Source: Paraspadella gotoi
Taxonomy: Eukaryota; Chaetognatha
Direction of reading: 5' to 3'
DNA: 64,000 bases
Assembly: GCA_051294375.1 (NCBI GenBank)
Contig: CM119264.1
Coordinates: 24,665,842-24,729,841, forward strand
Shown here: piece by piece, positions 38,720 through 54,584 of the stretch
Position numbering within the stretch: the first letter of the stretch is position 1
Layout: each line of letters opens with the position of its first letter
The notes under the pieces: model-generated
Database searches by the model: none
The model's input: the letters and a program-made list of their open reading frames with translations, nothing else
Told to the model about the DNA's origin: nothing
Made by a program: the position numbers and the translations under genes

Positions 38720-40700
38720 AAAATATTCCTTACTCCCACGTAAAGAAAACTTTTTTCTGCTAAATGAATTGATAATTTTTATATTGGTAGTACGTATTTT
38801 ACAAAAAAAACAAACAAACGTAAACAAATAATAGTGGACAAGGTTGCCTGGATGCCCGATTGTCTGGTTGCCTCCAATTTCAAGTATTTCCCATTCGCTA
38901 TCTCGAAAACACTTCAGGCTTCCACCAAAGATTATCTGCCCCCCGCTTGACATGTCGCCAAACCACCCCTAAAAGTTCAAACACCCCGAGTAGGTCTAGA
39001 GGATCCCCGCAGCTCATCGTCGAGCCGACTAAACTCAATCGCCTTAACTCCCTTTTGTTCCCAAATATTAAAGAATTTTCTCAGCGTCTCTTCGCCTTTC
39101 GCTTGTCCTCTCTCTTTCTGCCTCATATATACCAAAAAAAAACTTACCCACCCATTATTCCACGCCGCCCACATTCGCCTCCGCTATTTTTTTTTCCTCA
39201 CCCGGAGCCCATTTTTTTTCGGCCCCATTTTTTTCCGCGGGGGGGGGGGAAGCCTGGGGAGGGCTGCGACCCCGAGATGGCCCCTTTTCTCTTTTTCGCC
39301 TTTCAAGGATCTCGTCTCCTGGCGGAATTCCCAATTTCGGTGGGGATTGAGGAGCGGAGGGAAAGGGGAGTAGGGGAAAAGCGGAAAGGAGCAAAGAGAA
39401 AAGGAAATAGGAGTGGAAGAAACAGAACAGGAAAGGGGAACGGTGGAAAGAGGAGTTAAAGGAATAGGAGCTGAGAAGAGAGGGAGTGGCCGAAGATGAA
39501 TACAGGCAAAAAGTAGTAAAGAGGAAAGGTAGAAGGAAGAATGGAGGAATGGAGGAAATAGGAGCGGAGAAAAAAAAGATTAGGGGAAAGAGGAAAGGAT
39601 GAAAGAGAAGAGGAATAAAGAAGAGAGGAATAAAAGCAAGAAAAGTAAAATATATAAGGAGTATACCGTATAGTATAGATTATAGAAAAATCAGTGACCA
39701 AGTGAGGAAGTAGAGTAAAAAATACAAAAAAAGGGTTAAGAAAGTTGAGGATAGAAAAGGTTAAGCGTTTAGGGTTATCGATTGAGCATGAGGGGCCGTG
39801 TGGGGTTTCAAAGAGGCCGTGGATGGATTCGCCGTTAGGCATAGGCAACCGGATGTTGTATAAGTTTACAGCTAAAGATGCGAATAATATCGTATGGTAC
39901 GAATGTTTTAGACTAGAGAGTCATTGAGAAAAAAAAATCATTGAGAATAAACATTTTTTGAAATATATTTTAATATATATTTTTCAGGAATTTTGATGAA
40001 ATGAGTTTCTTGTTTATCAAGATAATGAGAATTTTATTTCATATTCAAAATAAACCAAACAAATAAAAACAGAATTAAGTCGTTAACGTGAAGGAAAACT
40101 AAGCTACGAGATCATTACTATATTTTTATACAAATAAGACAATAAGTCAATAAAACAAATAATAAATAACTTAGCTCACCGATTAAGGCTTTTTAAAGGG
40201 CGGGCTTTAAAAGGCATTCACCTCACATTCACATTCACTCCAATCCCATCCCCACCCACCATCCCCACCAACCTCCTCCATCCTCACAGAACCATCTAGT
40301 CTGTCATCAACGACCCTCTCACATTTCCTTTCCTTCGCCCAACGTTTTTTTCGTCACGCCTTCTTTCGGTCGCCCCTCCCCCCTTGCCCTCCCACCCCAG
40401 TGCTGCTCTCTATTTCCGGTCCCATCCAGAGTTTTTTGATCCATTCCATCCCTTCATACCCGCCCCAGCTTATCCCGGCTTACTTGAGGTTATTCCTAGC
40501 ATTAACTTCCTGAACGTGATTCTGTAAGTCGGTTTTGGGTGGCATCACAAATGATATTGTTGGTCACACCTTGAGACCAGGTATTGTCATGTTAAAATCT
40601 TTTATACATACCAACTTCTCTAAGTCCTTTGAGTTTGACACTCACCCATGTCACGTTCATCTCTATTCCCACTTTGACACGCTCATTCCCATTCTTCCCG
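38720..40700. other. Intergenic DNA, no gene seen
   Basis: Mixed AT-rich and purine-rich stretches (39340-39720 GA-rich), a G homopolymer at 39239-39250, and a C/T-rich region 40200-40500. A 60-codon open frame at 39745-39927 has no recognisable feature. Confidence 0.5.
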
Positions 40701-40719
40701 CCACGCCCACTTCCAGTCA

Positions 40720-41030
40720 CGCCTACTTCCGGTCGGCGCGTCCTCCAAAATATATCCAGTTCCTTACCCTCGACGCGCCCTCTTCCGCTTCATTAACCAC
40801 CAGAGGCGCTTTTTTTTTCATCGGGCGCGCGCGCCTTATCTCGTGAGAGCCGACGCCGTCTGAGAAGTTCATAGTCCGACGCCGACGACGCCGGAGACGC
40901 CGCATCCGACCAGCGCCGCCCGTCGACGCCGCCATGATTGATGTCCTAAATATGGCGCGCAATTAAGGGGCGGCGTCGATTCCAGAAATATGGGCCCCGT
41001 CTGCCGCCGGCGCCGAAATTGGCGTTGCCC
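40720..41030. promoter_or_regulatory. CpG-rich island, possible promoter
   Basis: A compact CpG-dense stretch with GGGGCGG (a GC-box-like word), GCGCGC runs and GCCGCCATG (read as ATGGCGGC on the minus strand, resembling an initiator/YY1 word). It lies in otherwise AT-rich DNA between the two genes. A short open frame on the minus strand (40723-40962) could be a first exon, but nothing supports it further. Confidence 0.25.
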
Positions 41031-41039
41031 TTTTATTTT

Positions 41040-41097
41040 TAGGGGAGGAAGAAGGGAATAGAGGAGAGGGAGGTAGAGAGAGAGAGAAGAAGAAGAG

Positions 41098-41131
<34 letters not shown>

Positions 41132-41673
41132 CGAGGAGAGAGAGAGAGTGTGAGAGAGTGACTCTTACAAACGAAGACAAAACGTGAGAAAGAAACAATA
41201 CTGAACAACTGAATCAGTCGTATAATGGTCTAATTTTCATCTAGCAAAGTATGTCAATCTTGAACAGAAAAAGTGTTCAATTCCATGCTCAATTGTTACG
41301 TATGAAAAATCCAAATTTTTCGGTTCCAAAACGGACGACCAACAAACGAAAGATAAAAATAAAAACAATAAAAACAATATTAATTTATATTAATAAGCAA
41401 TTTTTTTAGGGATTCAGTGCCTATGGTACATGCGATTTCTCTCTACCTTACTATATATATTATTTAATACACAAACAATACGCAAAGAAAAAGAGAAGTT
41501 TAGAAAATAAGAAAAATCGATGGGGAGAGAAAGGGATAAACATAGACATAAAGAAGACGCGCGGGGATAAAAGAAACGAGATGGATTCTGCCGGAAATTC
41601 GGGCGGAAATTCAGCCGGAAGATGCCGGATCTCGTTTTTCATATATTGACGTAAAGAAAGCACCTTAACGGCG

Positions 41674-41714
<41 letters not shown>

Positions 41715-42363
41715 CGGCAAAGAGAGAGATCGAGTGAGAAATATGTTAGTGTAAACATCCCTATTTTCTGCCTTAGAACGAAAGACTCGTGGCTCCAGGC
41801 GGCGACAACGGCAGCGGCAGCGGCAGNNNNNNNNNNCATTTACGTTTTAGGAGAAAAAAGTATGGAGTAAAGGAAGAAGGGAGATTTTGAAATGAAGGCA
41901 CGAAAATGGTTTTTCTTTATTTCTTTGCTCAACAATACAAACTTTTTTATTAAGAAAAACTAAAAATTAAAAAAGTATATAGCGGAACAAAATTACAAAC
42001 TCCTTTTGAATGGCTGGGATGAGAGTTTTTATTTTGCATCGCGTATGATACATAGGGTCTAATAGTTTTGAGGTTAAATTATACCCAAAAAATTATGATT
42101 TTTATGAGATGTGTTCGTGACTGTAATATAACAAAATGTTTTGATCAGTATTCCGTAATATACTTTTTTAAGCCTTTCGCCAACACAACGATAAAAATAA
42201 CAACAACAACAACAACAAGTCGTCGCCCGAAGTTCGCGTCTATTTCTTTCTTCGTCGATCCTTTCCTTCAGATCATTTTTTCGCCTCTGGACATTTCTTT
42301 CCTTTTCTTCTTCCTCTGACATTCACCTTTTTTTTCTTCGTTCTGCGCAACTTCGGGGCATGT

Positions 42364-42431
<68 letters not shown>

Positions 42432-43200
42432 ATTCAAAAATATATATTTAATATATAACATTAAAACTCCTTTCTCCATTACTCTTCAACTCTTCCAACT
42501 CTTTGTAACGTCATCATCCCCTAGAAGGCCGTTAAACGAGAGGCAAACGCCGTCCGTCTTTATTTGACCTACCTATTGTTTTCATAATATTTGGCTTATT
42601 TTCTCTCCTTGTACCAGTAATTTTTGTTCATACATAATTCTGATGTTCGAAAAGTTCATATCTGGGAAGTAACAAAGCATTCGGTTATAAATTTAGATTG
42701 AACAATTGTCGAAAGTTAATTTCGCCAATTATTTTGGCAAATCTTTTTCGCAGTATTTATTTTTTTCAAGAAATGTGACTTTTTCCACAATTCTCAAGTT
42801 GAGAGTCTTTCACCACACCATCCCGAATCCTCTCTAGATGGCAAGTAGTGCCATATGAGCCGATTTCGAGACGGCACTTAGCGGCTAAGGCCTCTGGTTA
42901 GAGCCTCTGGCAATTCAACTTAAACTTGAAGCGTTCGGCACGTTGACGAAAAGTTAAAAGGAAAAATTAAAGATGGAAGATTTGGGGCGGCAAATTAAAA
43001 CGAAATTAAATCAAAGTTGACTTGGCGCTGCGACTAGCATAGCCAAACTTTAATTTCACTAAACAAATTTTTAGAAGCTAAACTTGTATAATGACTAATT
43101 TCAAAGCGATTTGAACAGCGGCCTTACCTATCCCGCCGTCAATTTATATTTTAACTAAAAAACCGGATTTAAATTTAAACCGGTTTTTTCTTTACTCAGA
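41040..43200. other. Intergenic DNA upstream of the LRR receptor
   Basis: Contains (GA)n at 41070-41160, (CT)n at 41676-41710 and 42367-42432, a 10-base N run (41827-41836) beside a GGCAGC repeat, and AT-rich DNA. No gene seen. The receptor promoter should lie near 43000-43220; no TATA box was identified. Confidence 0.5.
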
Positions 43201-43227
43201 ATTTGCCGTTCCGACGATTTTACTGAA

Positions 43228-43607
43228 ATGGATTTTGTTGCGAAATCCGTGATTTTCACGTCCGCGTTACTGACGATCGTCGTTAGTCGCGACTCTTTGG
43301 CCAATTTGGATTCTGCTGCGTTTTTAAAAGCGTTGGATGCGATGAAAGTAAGAAACGAAAAGTAAGTTTAAACCGGGAAGTTAAAGCAACGGGTCCCTTT
43401 CTGCGATAAACTTTGATTAAATGTGTTTTTTCTTTCTTTCTTTCTTCAGTTCGTACCGTAATTTTTCATCGGGGCTAATAAGCAATTCGGAAAACCATTG
43501 TCAAATTTCTTGCGAATATTTACCAATAAATATTTATTATTTTCGCGTTGATCTATGGATGTGTGGATGGCGAACGCTTTCAAAAATTGAATATCGGAGC
43601 AAACCGG
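43228..43607 (+). other. Exons 1-2 of the LRR receptor: signal peptide and N-terminal Cys segment
   Basis: Exon 1 (43228-43361) encodes a hydrophobic leader; exon 2 (43450-43607) follows a pyrimidine tract and CAG. The donor GTAAGT at 43362 is used rather than GTAAGA at 43348, because only the former keeps exon 2 open. Exon 2 ends at 43607 before GTGATT and its single leftover base completes a Gly codon with exon 3. Exon 2 contains NHCQISCEY and WMCGW, cysteines that could cap the LRR stack. Confidence 0.65.
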
Positions 43608-46600
43608 GTGATTTTTTCGAAAGAAAGTCATTAAAAAAAAACATTTAGTTTTATTTTAATTTTATATTTTGTTTGTTAGTTTGTTAGAGATGAAATTTTT
43701 TGAACATCATGAGTAAAAAAACTAACGGAATTACTGATGATTTAGTAACTAATAACACTTAATTGGAATTATTAACAGGCTGCACGGAACTAACGAGGTC
43801 AATTATGAATAATGCGACCACTCTTCAAGGAATCAACATGAGAGATATTCAAAGCTCTACCTTTAGCTTGTTATTTTCTAATTTAGGAATAGAACGTCTA
43901 GAAGACTTTTTCATAGATTCGTATGAAAATTTGAAATTACTAGCTTTTATTCAGAATAACATAACACATATCGGAAAGAATACCCTGAAATCTCCTAGTC
44001 ATTTGCTCTGTCTTTTTTTATTGAAGAACAGCATTCAAAGTATTGACGAAGTCTCTTTTAAAAATTTTAAAAATATGGTGATGCTTTTTATAAGAGAAAA
44101 CGTGACCTTGAATATAAAATCAGAAACTTTGGGACACATGCCTTTGCTACAGACGTTGGATTTGTCGAAGAATTTTAAGATAAACCTTTCGCGCGACGCT
44201 TTCACGAATAACGTATTTTTGAGGTTCATCAATTTGACCGGAACTCAATTATCGAGTTTTGAAGCCATAACGTCTTCTCCCAGAGTTAGAAATTTGATAC
44301 TCAGCGAGAATTCTCTCACCAAATTAGAATTCAATCGTAGAAATATGGTAATCGTGGATTTGCAAGTGGAAAACAATTTGATTTCCAAAATTTCAGAAAA
44401 TAGCTTTAAAATTTTGACGGGCGTACGTTCTCTGACGCTTCTCGGTAACCCGATCGAAAAAATTGGGGAAAACGCATTTTCGTTCATGACTGACGACGAC
44501 TTGACCATCGAATTTGGGTGCGGTCGATTTCATCTCCAAAATTTAAAAATGAAATTGCACAAAGATGCCTTTAGAAACGTGGGAAAGATTCGTTGTCTTA
44601 AAATAGAAGGTTGTTTGCAAAATTTAGAGAACCACACATTCGTAAACGTTTCTATAATAGAATTACAAATTCGAAAGAATTTCCTGCTTAAAAACATTTT
44701 TGAGAGGACCTTCTATGGATTGCGTGACACAGTCAATCTGGACCTGAGTTTAAATCGCTTACAGTTTATTGATAAAAATGCGTTTGCAGGTTTATCCAAA
44801 CTAAAAACCTTACAATTGAACGATAACCAATTAAAAACAATAGATTCAAGCTTGCTCGACCATGTGAAATTAATAAAGAGTCTTGATCTTTCAAATAATC
44901 GCTTAGAAAGAGTTCCTGAAAATTTGTTTAAGTATCAAGAGGAGCTTCAAACTCTTAATCTAGGAAACAATTCCATTTCCTTTATAGAAAAATCATTTTT
45001 TAATGAAACTTTAAACTTACGGTTTCTCATACTAAGTAACAATAAATTTAAAGATATGCCCATTAATTGGATGTATAACTTGAAAAACTTATATGAACTA
45101 GATTTTTCAGGTAATGCAATCTCTCGTATTAAGAGCCTAAATTTGAGATTGGAATTTTTAGAAATTTTAGACTTGAGCAATAATTTGATTCAAAATATTC
45201 CAAAAAAATCACTGAAATCTAATTCATTGAAAAAATTTTACCTCCGCGCTAACAAGCTGGAGAATTACAATGAGCAAGAAATGTTTCTTGACTTTATTGA
45301 TTTGAGTTTTAATAACATATCGAATTTACTAGGAATAGTTCGGCCTCTATGTCTAAATGCAAAAAAACTTACAATACTTTTGAACAATAATAAATTAAAG
45401 AATATAGATACAATGGAATTGTATAAAATTCCCTGTAATTTACACATTAATATTAGCCACAACTTTTTGACCAATACATTTTTTTTATACATCACGAGCT
45501 TCATTAAACTAGCAAAATGTGTAGATCTTAGTTTCAACCAACTTAAAACATTGTCAAAAAGTGATTTAGACACTTTTAAAAAAATGGATTCGATTTCTTT
45601 GCAAAAAAACCCCTGGAACTGCAATTGTGAAAACCTTGAGTTAATGTTTTACTTGTCCACGTTCAAGGACATCCCCTGCTGTCCCATCAATTGCAGTTGC
45701 CTCATTGCAGATGAGTGGAATCGACAGCTATTTATCAACTGCAAGATGACAGCGCAATCTTCTCTTCCGTATTGTATTCCTTTTCCAGAAACAGAATTGG
45801 ATTATTCCTATAATAACTTAACAGAATTAGCTTTTCCTAAAAATCCATATCGAATCAAACGACTCAACATGTCCTTCAACCAAATTTCCCTCATCCACGA
45901 GATTCCAAGTTCTCAATTAGCCAATCTTCGAAGTTTGGACTTGAGAGGCAACAGTCTCACAACAGTCCCAGAAGAACTGAGACTCTTAAAGGACGTCCTT
46001 ATTGTGAGCGACAACCCTTTAAACTGTGATGATTGTAAGCTAGTCCATTATCTTCACGATTTAATGCAGTCAACTTCTCAATCAATTCACTGCAAAAAAA
46101 CCGACATTAGTTCCGCTTATCGCTCTTGTTGGATGAAAGAAACTCTGACGCCGATCTTGCTTTTAACAATTCTTGGTGTCTTTGTTTTAATCACACTGTT
46201 TTTGTCATCTTTGATGATTTATCTGATTTACCTTCGCCGACGCTTTCCCAGTCATCATAATCGACATTTGGCTTCGCGAAAACTTTACCAACGCGAGTTG
46301 AAAATCTTGGCGGGGCTCAATCACCAAAATGTCCTCAAAATGGTGGCAAACCTTTACACTTGGAACCCGTTTCAAAAGTTTAACGGTCATCTTTTTTTTG
46401 AAAAAACGGATAGAAGTTTGTCGGATTTTGCTGTCTCTATAAAAAATGTAGAGACTGGGCTCAAACTCCACTCGATCCGTGTCGAGCTTGTCAAGCAGCT
46501 CATGCTGGCTTTAGATTATCTCCACACGCTTAAGACTCCAGTCCTACACAATCGCATCTGCATTGAAAGCCTTCATGTGAAAATTCTTGGAAATAAGTTT

Positions 46601-47788
46601 ACCTTAAAGTTGCTCGATTTTTCCGATGCAGAGCTGGCCGCAACAATCGACATTGACCAAAATGTTGACATGATTGCATCCGCAAAGGTCGTTCGCATAA
46701 TCGCCAGTGGAGGTGACGATCGAGTGGAGAATGTAGAGTTTCAAGTATTGATCAAGTGTCTCGTCAATAAGGGCTTTCAGGCTGCTGACGCTCTTCAGTG
46801 CCCAGCGCTGGCGAATGAATCTTCAAAGGTGCTCGATGTAGGACTCTTGAATGAACTTATGATAGAGGACGCGACTGACTCGGATCGAGACAATGCTGAA
46901 AGGCATGCTGGACTGATCATTGGCGAGAGTGGAACCTGGCACCAGCTGTTGGATCCGCGCCTACTGCGGAGGTTTGCTAGTCGAGGACGCGGCTACCGTG
47001 TCTCTTCTTTTACCGGTCTGTTGAGATTCTCCCGCAATGTTGTGCTTCACGCGAATCAGCGAGAAAATGGGGATCTCTTTAGGCGGTTGTGCGGGAGCGG
47101 AGAGACGAATCCTTTGCCCGCCGAGATATTTTACTGCCTTCTTCGTCCATTTCCTTTCTTTTACTGTCACTCTCTCTCTGTTCTTTGGCGAATGGGCCGT
47201 GTCGACTCTAAAAATGATGTTTTCTTGACAACATATGAATCTCATGAGCGAGAGGTTTTTGAGTCTACTTCTGTAAGAGTCTCTCCAGAAAAGTCTTCGG
47301 TTGAAGTTCGCCTCGGAGCTCTCGTGTCCTCTGAACTAAGTGACGCGAAAACCTGGCGCCTCGAATTTTCAGAGGATTGGACGCTCATTCCCGCGGGGCC
47401 TCTTAAGGCTCGCCTTTTGGAAATTGCCCAGGAGGCGTTTCCCGGCATTGAGATTGCTAAGGTTATTGTCAAGGACCAAGAGGCGGGCGTTGTTTTTCAA
47501 CCTTTGGATGACCATTCGAAAACTCCGGCGCCAATTATGAATGGCGCCATTTTGACGATGGCGCTGATGGAGGCGCGGGTTAGAGTGGGCGATGATGGGG
47601 ACGTTGAGACAGTCGCGTTTCGAGAGACATATAATGTCCGAGCCTTGGCGGGGCCTTTTGCCGGGAGGGCCGGAAGAAATGTCAGTCAAGTTGTGGTAAT
47701 GATAAATGGGCAGCGAATCGGACTGAGGACGAGGATTTTGGATACACCTTTTGGCGATCACGTCTTTCAACTTAGTTTTGTAACATGA
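43228..47788 (+). CDS. LRR receptor with transmembrane helix, pseudokinase and IRE1/RNase L-like KEN domain
   Basis: Three exons, 43228-43361, 43450-43607 and 43779-47788, join in frame (GTAAGT and GTGATT donors) to give 1433 residues. Order of parts: signal peptide (1 to about 22, MDFVAKSVIFTSALLTIVV); a cysteine-containing N-terminal segment; about 20 leucine-rich repeats (99-705); an LRRCT cluster (NPWNCNC, W710) and CC-PINCSC cluster (731-738) as in Toll; a few more LRRs; a second cysteine cluster (NPLNCDDC, C847/C850); a transmembrane helix (889-916) then RRRF; a degenerate kinase domain (about 925-1119); a KEN nuclease domain (about 1120-1236); and a 197-residue tail. No TIR domain is present. 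By analogy with RNase L and IRE1, ligand-driven dimerisation would activate RNA cleavage on the cytoplasmic side. That role is inferred; the domain order is read directly from one long uninterrupted frame. KEN assignment was made by eye from motif spacing. Confidence 0.85.
43781..45601 (+). other. Main leucine-rich repeat block of the receptor (residues about 99-705)
   Basis: Repeats of the form L-x-x-L-x-L-x-x-N recur every 22-26 residues, for example LQTLDLSKN, VNLDLSLNRL, LKTLQLNDNQL, IKSLDLSNNRL, LQTLNLGNNSI, LEILDLSNNLI and CVDLSFNQL. This makes a curved extracellular ligand-binding scaffold. Codon use is AT-rich here, in contrast with the more GC-rich cytoplasmic part. Confidence 0.9.
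45602..46147 (+). other. Toll-type juxtamembrane ectodomain: LRRCT, LRRNT-like, short LRRs, second LRRCT
   Basis: NPWNCNC (residues 709-714) starts a classic LRR C-terminal cap; CCPINCSC (731-738) follows like the internal LRRNT of multi-cysteine-cluster Toll receptors. Further LRRs (IKRLNMSFNQ, LRSLDLRGN) and a second cap (NPLNCDDC, then HCKK and SCW) precede the membrane. This arrangement is typical of protostome Toll proteins. Confidence 0.7.
46151..46234 (+). other. Transmembrane helix of the LRR receptor (residues 889-916)
   Basis: A 28-residue hydrophobic stretch starts at PILLLTILGVFVLI and ends at IYLIYL, followed at once by RRR, the positive stop-transfer signal expected on the cytoplasmic side. 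Confidence 0.9.
46259..46843 (+). other. Pseudokinase domain of the LRR receptor (residues about 925-1119)
   Basis: The C-helix (YQRELKILAGLNHQNVL, E937), strand FEKTDRSL, helix VKQLMLALDYLH and the loop HNRICIESLHVKIL (H1021) align with a kinase. D1044-F1045-S1046 sits where DFG should be. VDMIASAKVVRIIASGG matches the F-helix region VDIFSAG of IRE1. The glycine loop and VAIK lysine are absent, HRD is replaced by HNR and the activation segment is very short, so phosphotransfer is unlikely. As in RNase L it may act as a dimerisation and nucleotide-sensing platform. Confidence 0.75.
46844..47194 (+). other. KEN (IRE1/RNase L) ribonuclease domain of the LRR receptor (residues about 1120-1236)
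   Basis: After the kinase C-lobe comes TWHQLLDPRLLRRF, equivalent to the W-R-x-x-[x]n-L-R-K-F region of IRE1, then a segment with Y1170, R1183, N1184 and H1188. The spacing Y-x12-R-N-x3-H is the same as in human IRE1 (Y892, R905, N906, H910), residues known to be needed for RNA cleavage. LPAEIF and RPFPFFYCHSL match the closing helices (IP-x-x-F...SRFP-x-L-L-x-H-T). The nuclease is therefore predicted to be active. Confidence 0.75.
47195..47785 (+). other. C-terminal module of unknown function (residues 1237-1433)
   Basis: About 197 residues follow the KEN domain, where IRE1 and RNase L end after only a short tail. The stretch is rich in Val, Glu, Arg and Ala with alternating hydrophobic residues (VEVRLGALVSSEL, KTWRLEFSEDW, GAILTMALMEARVRVG, VSQVVVMINGQRIGLRTRI), suggesting a mixed alpha/beta fold. 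I do not recognise it. Confidence 0.5.
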
Positions 47789-47879
47789 TAGCCTACTTTA
47801 TGTTTAGATGTATCACTTTTTATGTGTTTAGTATCGTTACGTACAATAATATTTTCTGATCTTTAAAAATAATTTTCAA

Positions 47880-47885
47880 AATAAA
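47880..47885 (+). promoter_or_regulatory. Polyadenylation signal of the LRR receptor gene
   Basis: AATAAA occurs 92 bp after the stop codon, in an AT-rich stretch that is also present in the inverted copy near 57215. Confidence 0.5.
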
Positions 47886-47889
47886 TATG

Positions 47890-49319
47890 TTTTTGGCTAA
47901 ATGATTTAATTTTAATTTAGATTTTATTTTAACAAATATTTTAAATATTATTTTACTAATGAGAGGAAACTAAATGCTTTAAAAATGTTTTGATTGTTTA
48001 AAAATTTCGAAGCATGAATTTCAACTACAATGTTTTTGGTGATTTTATTGTTGGGCGAAAAAATATTGAGCTTTATTATCCCATTGGTTATTTTTGTGGT
48101 TTTATTTTCAATTTTTTTGATGATCAATGTTCTACTTATTATTGTAACTTTGTCGGTCAATTTATTGCCTAAAAAAAACGCGATTATTCAAAAAAATAAT
48201 TGTTATCCTTTTATCCCGAACTAACTAAGACCACAACGGGAGGTAGAAAAAATTGAAAGTGTCACTACGGAAAGGTATAGATAAAATGATTTTGACATTG
48301 TCTTGCCGGTAGTCAAATTAATTTACCCAGGTTTTCATTCAACTTTTTTTTATTGTCAATTTCTTACTCTTATTACATTTTTTATATGTCTCGTGATAGT
48401 GATTAAAAGAGTAATTATTTCTCCAAATAGTAATTGATCTCATTCATTCCTGCTATTTTCTTTCAGTTAACCAAAAAAATTAAAAAATATTTTTCTCTGG
48501 TTCCTTTTATCTTTTAATTCTTATCCCTACATTTCCCTGTCTAACCGATCCGATGTTTAAACGCCCTCCTAATTCGCTCACCCTATCACTCTCCAAGCCC
48601 CCCTCAGCCCCCAATATGCGCCGCCCCACTAGCTCCAACAAATCCGTCTTAAATTTCGACAACACTCCTCCCACTCCAGCTCTTCCTCCTCCTCTTCCTC
48701 CGGCTCCTCCTCCTTCGCCAATGCACCCACATGCCTCGTCTTCCTTCCCGCATACGAACCCCCTTCAAAAAAACAGCTCGATGAGAGAGAGAGAGGGAGT
48801 GAGAGTGAGAGAGAGAGAGAGAAGCCTTACCTCGCACCGAGGGGCTGAAAGGCCGCGTTCCGACGTAATTCGATAACCCGAGAAGGGAAACAAACTTACT
48901 CGCTTGGGAAGAAGAGGGGGAGGATGAGGAAGAGGGGGAGGATGAGGAAGAGGGGGGGTGAGGGAGAATGAGAAGAAAGGAGAGGAGTCGGGGGAGAGAG
49001 GGCAGGAGTTAAAGAAATGGGATGTGATGGGAGGAAGGATAGAGAGAGAGTTATTTGTTCGGATGAAATAAAACAAAGAGCGAGGAAGGGGCGGGAAAGG
49101 GAGTGAGGTGGGGCTTTTCCTCGAGAGAAGAAAGTGATATGGGTTCGAGTCTGCGTTGTCTTGGGGTTGGAAGTAAGAAGGAGAAAGGTAGTTGCGAGAG
49201 GCTTGAAAAAAGCGGCGGAGAAGAGAGAGAGGAATCCTTAAGGCTTAGAAGACAGGTTGAGGAAACCTTTTCCCAATTTCGTCGTTCACCCGAGGCGACC
49301 CTGGCCACTTGGTTTTATT

Positions 49320-49320
<1 letters not shown>
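47890..49320. other. 3' flank of the receptor gene, no confident gene
   Basis: AT-rich to about 48550, then C-rich and G-rich DNA. All of it is repeated in inverted form at 55765-57240. A hydrophobic 64-codon frame (48030-48224) and a proline-rich frame (48553-48876) are not kept cleanly in the second copy. On the minus strand CGAG|GTAAGGC near 48830 resembles a splice donor and could mark a non-coding exon. Confidence 0.4.
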
Positions 49321-54560
<5,240 letters not shown>

Positions 54561-54584
54561 TTTTTGTTTTGAACTTCGCGCCGA

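Noticed and set aside
48030-48224. Hydrophobic 64-codon frame after the receptor gene
   Set aside because: AT-rich DNA often gives Ile/Leu/Val runs; the frame is broken in the inverted copy near 56900-57070.
48553-48876. Proline-rich 107-codon frame
   Set aside because: Driven by a C-rich stretch, continues into a GA repeat and is not kept in the second copy.
49140-49160. Possible tRNA B-box word GGGTTCGAGTC
   Set aside because: No A-box or cloverleaf could be built around it in either copy of the region.
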